Source of the DNA: Rhizomys pruinosus
Taxonomy: Eukaryota; Chordata; Mammalia; Rodentia; Spalacidae
Reading direction: 5' to 3'
NCBI GenBank assembly: GCA_009823505.1
Contig: VZQC01001008.1
Span: forward strand, 3,944,120-4,008,119
Length of the DNA stretch: 64,000 nucleotides
In this document: positions 57,140 through 64,000 of the stretch, piece after piece
Numbering within the stretch: the first letter of the stretch is position 1
Layout: each line of letters starts with the position of its first letter
Program-made: the position numbers and the translations under genes
The notes under the pieces: model-generated
What the model saw: the letters and a program-made list of their open reading frames with translations, nothing else
Told to the model about the DNA's origin: nothing
The model's database searches: none

Positions 57140-57189
57140 GTGACTTTCATCACAGCTCATATGCAGGCGACACTGGAGTTGGTGTAACA
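57140..57189 (-). repeat. 50-bp direct repeat of the LTR start, upstream of gag
   Basis: Identical to 54291-54340 except two bases. In a provirus this would be the beginning of the 5' LTR, but the rest of LTR, primer binding site and leader are missing. The 13-mer CACGCTTAACCGA at 57123-57135 also occurs at 54381-54393, inside the env tail. Confidence 0.8.
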
Positions 57190-57744
57190 CTTAGGGTCAG
57201 TTTCATGTGAAATCTTCCTACTAATACAGCTTTTAGGGTCACTTGATTTCAGACTTCACGTTGAGGAAAAGATGGCTGTGCAGGATGAATCCTGAACCGT
57301 CAGGGAGAACTCAGCTCATCTTGAACAGCTTGGGAGGCTGTTCCCAGCATTGTCCCAGGAGGCGGCATGCACACTGTCAGTCACAGGAGTATTCCCTTCA
57401 GGTCTCTGTTCTGACAGTGTCAGGGTCACCACAGCAAGACTCCTCCTCCGTTCTTTTCTCCTCACAGGAGAAAATTCAGTGAAGACACAGATCATTGGAG
57501 TAGAAGTTTACTTGTAAAGCAAAAATAATGCAAAATGACAGTGCACACTAGGTGGAGGTTGGAGTAGCCTTGGCCGAAGGTTGGTGGCAGCCCACGGGGC
57601 TCTGCATGGTGGATTTTTAAGAAGTTTTTGAAGGTCTTCCCTCTCTTGTGATGTCATTATTATGTTCCTCCCCTTGGGAAACACCTCCTTCTGAAATTGC
57701 TCCAGGGCCAAGATGTCTTTGCAGTTTTCTCTCTCTCTCTCTTT
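57190..57744. other. Unclassified sequence right of the ERV
   Basis: No LTR, PBS or gene recognised. Confidence 0.4.
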
Positions 57745-57961
57745 CTTTTTTTACTTTTGCTTCAATTTATTTATATTTTATGTGCTTGAGTGCTTTGCCT
57801 GCATCTTTGTAAGTGCACACATACACATAATGCCTGCAGAATTCAGAGGAGGGTGTGAGATCCCCTGGAACTGGAGTAAATGTGGGTGCTGGGAAGTGAG
57901 CCCAGGTCTTCTGCAAGAGCAGCCAGCACTCTAGGTAACAGCCAGGCCATCGCTCCAGCCC
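57745..57961 (-). mobile_element. B2 SINE, antisense
   Basis: Ends 'ccatcgctccagcccc'; body and AT-rich tail follow B2 order, somewhat diverged. A (TC)n patch lies to the left at 57727-57746. Confidence 0.85.
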
Positions 57962-58039
57962 CCAGATACTTTAGTTTCTTATATGAAAGCAAGAGCTCTG
58001 CAAGACTACAAGCCTCTGAACTGTACCTGGCCAGTTCCA

Positions 58040-58420
58040 GGTTGAGCTCTGACAAGGAGGGGGAGAGAACTGTAAGAAGTCACCCAGAGAGAAATGGAAA
58101 ACGGACACAGAGAGAGGCCGGGAGGAAAGACTCAGCTTTAATGTTGTAACTCAAGGCTTTTACACAAACCCTTGCATGGGGTAGGACACACACACACAAT
58201 TGGGGGCTGGGGCAGGCAGTTGGGACAAGGGAACCCCAGGCTATATTCCAGACCAAAGCTTTTTCCCTAAGAGATCAAAGACAGCCCAGGCCTCACAGTC
58301 AAGGCTTGGGGGCTGTTTGCTGACTCTTATCAAGTGCTTCTGCCAAAAGAATGCCTACACTTCATTATGAGTTGCACCAACACTAACACTGGGATCACAG
58401 GCATGGGCCACAAGGCTGCG
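58040..58420 (-). mobile_element. LTR-like sequence
   Basis: On the minus strand: 'ttgagttacaacattaaagc', then 'tgagtctttcctcccggcct' and 'ctctctgtgtccgttttcca' look like an ATTAAA polyadenylation signal with R-U5 of a class II LTR. Not assigned to a family; ends uncertain. Confidence 0.35.
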
Positions 58421-59261
58421 CATCAAGAGTATTTTAATAATGAAAAGTTGGGGAAGGAAAGCAGGGATTGTTAATGATGAATTTATTGCCTGTGGATAAG
58501 AAGAGAGGGCTATTGGGAAGTGGGTCTACCCTTAGGAGGAAGTCCATAAGGAGAAGGGCTTGCCTCTTCTGAATTGCTTAGATTTAATCCTGCAGAAAGT
58601 TTCTACTGAAACAGGAAGTGGCAGTGTCTATAACAGTTGTCCACCAAGGATGGTAAATTAAGGTGTTAACATACATGGATAAATGCAGAAGTCTTTTCTG
58701 ACTTTCAGCTCATAGCTGCTGATTCAATTTCCTTTTCTCTTACTCTTTCAACTTCCAGCCATAAAAATTAAATTGGAACGTTTCAGAATTTTTCTTTCAT
58801 CAGGACACACACCCAGAGTGGTGCAGTAGTTGTATTTTTAAGGCGGAGGAATCCTGCACTGTTTTTCATGATGACTGTGTCAGTCTTTGTTCCCCCCACA
58901 CACCGTAAACAGTTTCCTTTTTCCCACACCCTCGCCTACATACGTCCATGGCCTTATCTGATAATTGGCAGCAGCCTGGGCTGGAATACCAGAGTAAGTG
59001 TCCACTTGCATCCTGGCTTGGAATTGTGGTCAGTTTATGTCAAACATTGATTTGAATTGGCCCAGTAATAACATCAGCTAGACCTGATGCTTTTAGCCAT
59101 TGAGAGATAACAAGACTTGTTTCCTGGTGGAATTTCATCTTCAAGGTTTGCGGTTCAGAGATGACCTCAGCAGGATGCCATCCAGTAGTGAGTTAGCACA
59201 GGGACAGAAGTGACAGAGAGGGGAAGCCTAGGTTCTTAGGTTCCACTGACTAGCCCACTGG
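58421..59261. other. Unique non-coding sequence
   Basis: No feature recognised. Confidence 0.4.
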
Positions 59262-59683
59262 GGGTCGTGGTCTAATCATGGGGTAACAGAGTCCTTTTGG
59301 AAGGAAAACACAGGTTCGGTGAATGGCGTGTAGAAGAAAAACCAAGAGAGAGGCTTTTGGATCTGCAGCGATTTTATTGAGCTCAAGGAAGTGATTTTAT
59401 AGTACATTCAAGAAGAAACAGCAAGGAGAGTTGGCAAACTTTCCAGAACTACTGGACAGGTTACTAACAATTCAATTTTCATACATTAACCAAAGTACAT
59501 AGTCATGGGTCATGGTTGGCAGATTACAGCATAATACATCTTTGAGTTTAGACAATGGTCACAAAACCGCAGGCACAAGTCTGGAACAAAACCTTTTTTG
59601 AACTGAGAGATTGTGGCTTTTCTTTTTATTATTACTTTATAACTAAAATAACCTTTACTTTGTGATCTTAAAGTTTTCTTTTT
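59262..59683 (-). mobile_element. LTR-like sequence
   Basis: On the minus strand: AATAAA in 'gagctcaataaaatcgctgc', followed by a 'cctctctcttggtttttctt' R-U5-like part and 'ggactctgttaccccatgat'. Related to 53557-53620. Ends at the n at 59684. Confidence 0.4.
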
Positions 59684-59815
59684 NCTATTTTGATTTCCCC
59701 CCCCCCCAAAAATAAAAAATAAAGACCAAAAAAAACCAAATAAACAAAAAAAAAAACCCAAAAAAAAAAAAACAAAAAGAAAAAAAAAAAAAAAAACTAC
59801 GAAAAAAGCAAGACT
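59684..59815. repeat. Ambiguous base, C run and A-rich low-complexity stretch
   Basis: n at 59684, a 12-C run near 59698, then more than 100 bp almost entirely A with scattered C/T/G. Directly precedes the truncated 5' end of the L1. Confidence 0.85.
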
Positions 59816-62035
59816 CATACATCCATTATTACTGAAACTTTTTAGAAAATACAATCAGAGGAATTCTCCCAAATTCTTCTATGAAGCCAACATCACTCTA
59901 TTACACAAACCAGGCTAAAGATCCAACTAAAAAAGGAGAATTAAGACCCATCTCCCTCAGTAAACAGATGCCAAAATTCTAAACAGATACTGGCAAATCG
60001 CATACAGACCCACATCAAGAAGATCATCCATCATGACCAAGTTGGATTCATGCCAGAGATGCAGGGATGTTCAACATACGAAAATCAATAAACATCATCA
60101 AAAACACATAAAAACAAGAATCAAAGACAAAAACCACACCATATATCTCAAAATATTGCAAAAAGCCTTTGATAAAATCCAGCATCCCTTCATGCTTAAA
60201 GTCCTAAAGGAATTGGATTGGAGGGATCATTCCTCAATGAATCAAAGCCATATACAGGAAACCCACAGCCAATCATCACCAAAAATGGGAAATGTACAGA
60301 AACATTCCCTTAAAGGTGGAAATGCAAGGCTGCCCCCTGTCAAAATCCTTTTCAATATACGCAAGGCCACAGAAAATTGAGTAAAAAAAAAAAATAAAAA
60401 AAAAGGATTTAAAGGAGTACTAATTGGAAAAGGAGAAAGCAAAACTATCCCTATTTGCTGATGATATGATTTTTACTTAAGGATGCAAAAAAACTCCACC
60501 AGAAAACTCCTAGAAACGATTAAACAGCTTCAGCAAAGTGGCGGATACAAATTAACCTTTAAAAAAAATCAATGAGCCTTTCTTTACAAACCAAGAACAA
60601 GCACTGGAGAAAGAATTCAAAGAGACCTTCCCACTCACAAATAGCCTCAAAAACAATAAGATACCCTAGGAACAAACCTAACTAAAAAACCAAAGATCCT
60701 CTACAACAAAAATTTTGAACCCTTTAAGAAGAAGAAATTGAAGAAGACCTCAGAAGATGGGAAAACCTCCCATGCTCATGGATTGGAAAATGAACATTGT
60801 AAAAAATGTCCATTATTACAAAACTCTTGTATAGATTTCAATGCAATCCAATGAAAATCCCCAAGAGTTTTCTTCACAGGCTTGGAAAAAAAAGCTTCTT
60901 AATTTCATTGGAAAAACAAAAGACCCCGAATCAGCCAAATCAATCTGAGTGAAAAGACCTACACGAGGAGGGATCTCTATTCCAGATTTTAAACTATTAC
61001 TACAGGGCTATAGCCATAAAACCAGCTTGGTACTGGACAAAAACCAGACCTTTTGACAAATGGAAAAAAACTTGAAGATCCAAATCTGAGCCATACAATA
61101 AATTCAGCCATCTCATATTTGGACAAGGGGCCAAGAAACCACAATGGAGAAAAAACAGCATCTTCAGCAAGGGTGTTGGCAAAAACTGGATCACCACTTG
61201 TAGAAGATGAAATTAAACCCCTACCTCTCACCTGTACAAAAGTCAAACTCCAGATGGATTAAAGACCTCACGTGAAACCCCAAACTCTGAAGTCATAGAA
61301 GAAAAAGTTGGCAGCAGACTACAAGACATAGTGTAGGAAAAAGACTTCCTAAATCAGACAGCAGCTGCACAAGAATTAGGTCGACAATTGACAAATGGGA
61401 CCTCATTCAAACTCAAAGCTTCTGTACATCAAAAGAAACAATCAAGAAGTAAGAGAAAATCCCACGAGTGGGAGGAAACCCTTCACTGCAGAAACACTGA
61501 CAAAGCATTGATTTCCAGAATATATAAACTACTCAAAAAACAAAGAAAAAGAAAACAAATGGACTCCGCCAATAGATGGAGCAAAGAACTGAACAGAGAC
61601 TTCACAAGTGAGGAATTAGGATGTCTGAGAAAACACCTCAAGAACTGTTCAACATCACTAATATTAAGGAAATGCAATGAAAACCACTTTAAGATATCAT
61701 CTTACTCAATAAGACGGCTAGGATCAAGAAAACAAATGATACCAAGTGCTGGAGAGGTTGTGGGGAAAGGGGAAACACTCACCACTGCTGGTGGGAATGG
61801 AAACTTGTACAGCCACTATGGAAAGCAGTGTGGAGACCCTTGGAAGACTTGGAATGAACTTGTCCATCCGACCCAGCCATACACTCCTGGCTACATCCTG
61901 GCATGTACCTCAAGAACTTACGCCACCACAGATACATGCACAGGCCATGTTATTTCAGCTCTCTTCACAATAGCAAGGAGCTGGAACCAACCTAAATGCC
62001 CCTTCAACTGACGAGTGGATAGAGAAAATTGTGTA
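59816..62035 (+). pseudogene. L1 ORF2 remnant (reverse transcriptase, C-terminal domain)
   Basis: Reading across frames gives RT motifs ([18 protein letters not shown] near 60035-60080; the catalytic FADD at about 60458-60470 within 'ctatttgctgatgatatgat') and the C-terminal domain. The longest frame (61388-62011, 207 codons) covers NGTSFKLKASVHQKKQ to ARSWNQPKC. The endonuclease domain is absent by 5' truncation. Many one-base indels, often at A runs, break the frame. ORF2p would nick target DNA and reverse transcribe L1 RNA; this copy cannot. Confidence 0.88.
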
Positions 62036-62525
62036 CATCTACACAATGGAGTTCTATGCAGCAGTAAAGAAAAGACGACATCACGAGCTTTGCAGGAAAA
62101 TGGACTGGAGCTAGAGGACATTATCTGAGTGAAGTAACACAGTCCCAGAAAAACAAATGACGAATGGTATCCCTCATCTGTGGATGCTAGTGCCAATTAA
62201 CCTAGTTGTAAGTATTTCTTGTGTTAGCCCCCTGAGCTTTTTTTACAAAGCAGTTGAGCCATTTAAATGCATTTGGAAACAACACAACAAACACAACAGA
62301 AAAGGACTGCATCAAAGAACTGACTGAAACAGTGAACTTCTCCAGAAACAGTCATCTTCCCCATGGAAAATATTGAGAAAAACTTAAGAGATGGAAAGCA
62401 TGTTTGGCAGAAATGCATGAGCTTCTGGTGGGGAGTGGGGGAAATGAGCGGGAACACGGGTCTAGATTTGTAAAAAATAAATAAATAAATTTATATGGAA
62501 AAAAATAAAAGAAAAAAAAAAGAAA
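59816..62525 (+). mobile_element. L1, 5' truncated (ORF2 RT to 3' end)
   Basis: 2.7-kb L1 starting inside ORF2, before the RT domain, and running to the 3' UTR terminus (62390-62500, 'tgtttggcagaaatgcatga'). Its 3' UTR is short (about 300 bp), unlike the long one at 9.7-11.7 kb, so two L1 3' UTR types coexist. Confidence 0.9.
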
Positions 62526-63731
62526 AAAATAACATCAAAGGGTCCTGATTCTCCCCTCCTTTCACAGGAACACTATAATGAATGGGAAGATAGATGGGTT
62601 ATATATAGATGGGCAGTGGGTCTTTACTATACTTTAAACTTCATGCAAAATTGCTAAGAACTAGGCCTCTCTTGGGCTTGTTAACCCCCCAGCAAAAACA
62701 AACTATTATTAATCAAAATACTACAATAGTAAATGGTGGCATTGCACACTACTGTACCAAAGCAAGACATGTTGAAAAATTGGCTCTGGTGACATTACAA
62801 TTGGCCTGAGCCATTTCCCTGGGAGACAGCACCAAATGAGGTCCAGTAAGCACATCGTCCTGTCTTAATCTTCCTCATACTGGTCTCTTCATACAATACA
62901 GCCTGGTAGGTCCAACATATGGCAGTCTATACCTGAAGAAAGTGGAAACCCAGTAGTAGCTCAGTACCACAGCGGATGTCTCAAGCAGTCCCATCCAGCA
63001 CTTGAGTCTTTGGAGATCTTGGAGAGGACATGGTATTCAGATCCATATTGGAAAGTGGAAAAAGTTTGTCTTTCTCACGTCTTTGAATAGTGGCAAAAGC
63101 AGTGCAGGCACAGGGTAGCTGCATCTGCAGTAAGACAGGGCCAAACAACTTGTGCTCCTTTTGTCCTTTTTAACTGACATCTGTCAGTTTCTTATACCTG
63201 AAGTACATGATTTTAGGACTTACTATTTACTTATTTCTGGTTATACTTTCCTTTTGGATGTTTAAGGCCACACAGTTAGCCCATTGACATCTTATTAAAT
63301 ACTGCCATGCCTGCATCCTCCGCTGCTCCTCACGGGTTCTCTCTCTGTTTCTCCCAAGGGACTTTTCCTTTTACACGTTTTCATATTTTTCATGTTTACT
63401 GTCATTCTAAACAATAGAAAATTTAAGTTCTATAACATCAGGATCTTTGCCTAGTCTGTACACAGATGTATCCCAAGACAAACGGACACCAACTCAATAA
63501 ATCATCCCTGCTTTATCAGTCAGTATTTCTTCAGTGAATAAATTTTTGTTGAACTCATAATATATGTTAAATAAATTAGGAATTCAATAAATGTTTTAAT
63601 ATGATGTAAATTGTAACGAGAAATAATTATAAGGGAACTTTCAGCATACTTTTATATTTGCAGCTTTCCTCCACTTAAAGTGATATTAGGGATATGCGAA
63701 AAAACAGTGATACAAATAAAAAGAAAACCTA
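62526..63731. other. Unique non-coding sequence
   Basis: 1.2 kb without a recognised repeat or exon. Confidence 0.4.
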
Positions 63732-63880
63732 TGGCCAGGTGTGATGGTGTGCACTTTTATCCTAGCACTCAGCAGGCAGAGGCAGTGGATTCTCTGTGAG
63801 GTTAAGGGCCAACCTGGTCTACAGAGTTCCAGGACCAGTGAGGCTGTAAGGGAGACTGCCTAACTCAAACAAATTCTCAA
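63732..63880 (+). mobile_element. B1 SINE
   Basis: 'ggccaggtgtgatggtgtgc' to 'gactgcctaactcaaacaaa'; a few indels. Confidence 0.85.
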
Positions 63881-64000
63881 GAGGGTGCCGCCTTTAAGCA
63901 AAGACCAACGTTATCTTGCTTTAAACTATCATATTTTGTGTATGAGCCTATATTGTCTGACATATGCAAGTGCACCAGGTTGAGCAAAGCTCTCAGAGGT

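Noticed and set aside
60033..60380. 115-codon plus frame as a separate gene
   Set aside because: It is decayed L1 ORF2 reverse-transcriptase sequence.

Overview
The window is non-coding mammalian DNA from a rodent, most likely a muroid. The evidence is the repeat content: many B1 and tRNA-headed B2 SINEs, L1 copies with Lx-like 3' UTRs, rodent MaLR and ERV-L elements, and a betaretrovirus-like ERV. The B1 copies end in a 'GGAGACCCTGTCTCAAAAA'-type tail and the B2 body differs from the mouse and rat consensus as I remember it, so I do not assign a species. I recognise no host gene exon, rRNA, functional tRNA gene or CRISPR array. Almost every open frame is a chance frame or a decayed retroelement frame.

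Layout. 0-9 kb: unique DNA with scattered SINEs, antisense L1 3' UTR and a small L1 with a 5' inversion (8.1-8.9 kb). 9.7-12.2 kb: an L1 with a 5' inversion bounded by a matching target-site duplication. 12.6-15.1 kb: a B2-rich block with an LTR-like segment. 15.1-16 kb: a young L1 3' end inside an ancient L1. 16.2-18.4 kb: an ERV-L remnant (integrase, dUTPase, LTR) on the minus strand, joined at its 5' side to the 3' end of a tRNA-Leu sequence. 18.5-20.5 kb: a complete two-LTR MaLR with a tRNA-Leu primer binding site. 22.3-27.8 kb: L1 remnants, including a nine-unit ~103-bp tandem array made from L1 3' UTR. 26.2-28.0 kb is repeated at 30.1-31.9 kb, and the second copy starts exactly at a single n. 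32.2-33.9 kb: L1 5' part with ORF1. 34-47 kb: mostly unique DNA with a degenerate repeat at 36 kb and candidate CTCF motifs. 47.3-49.8 kb: a third L1 with a 5' inversion, holding a nested L1 and a 334-bp N gap. 50.7-53.6 kb: L1 3' ends. 53.6-57.2 kb: a minus-strand ERV that keeps pieces of gag, reverse-transcriptase thumb and env in one shortened element. 57.7-59.7 kb: LTR-like pieces. 59.8-62.5 kb: a 5'-truncated L1 with ORF2. 62.5-64 kb: mostly unique DNA.

Nothing here works as an operon or pathway. The main stories are retroelement mechanics (5' inversions, nesting, template switching, SINE tandem duplication) and assembly quality, since the single-n positions lie at homology breaks or low-complexity sequence. 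The most unusual objects are the gag / RT-thumb / env deletion ERV at 54.0-57.2 kb and the tRNA-Leu / ERV-L junction at 18.38 kb.
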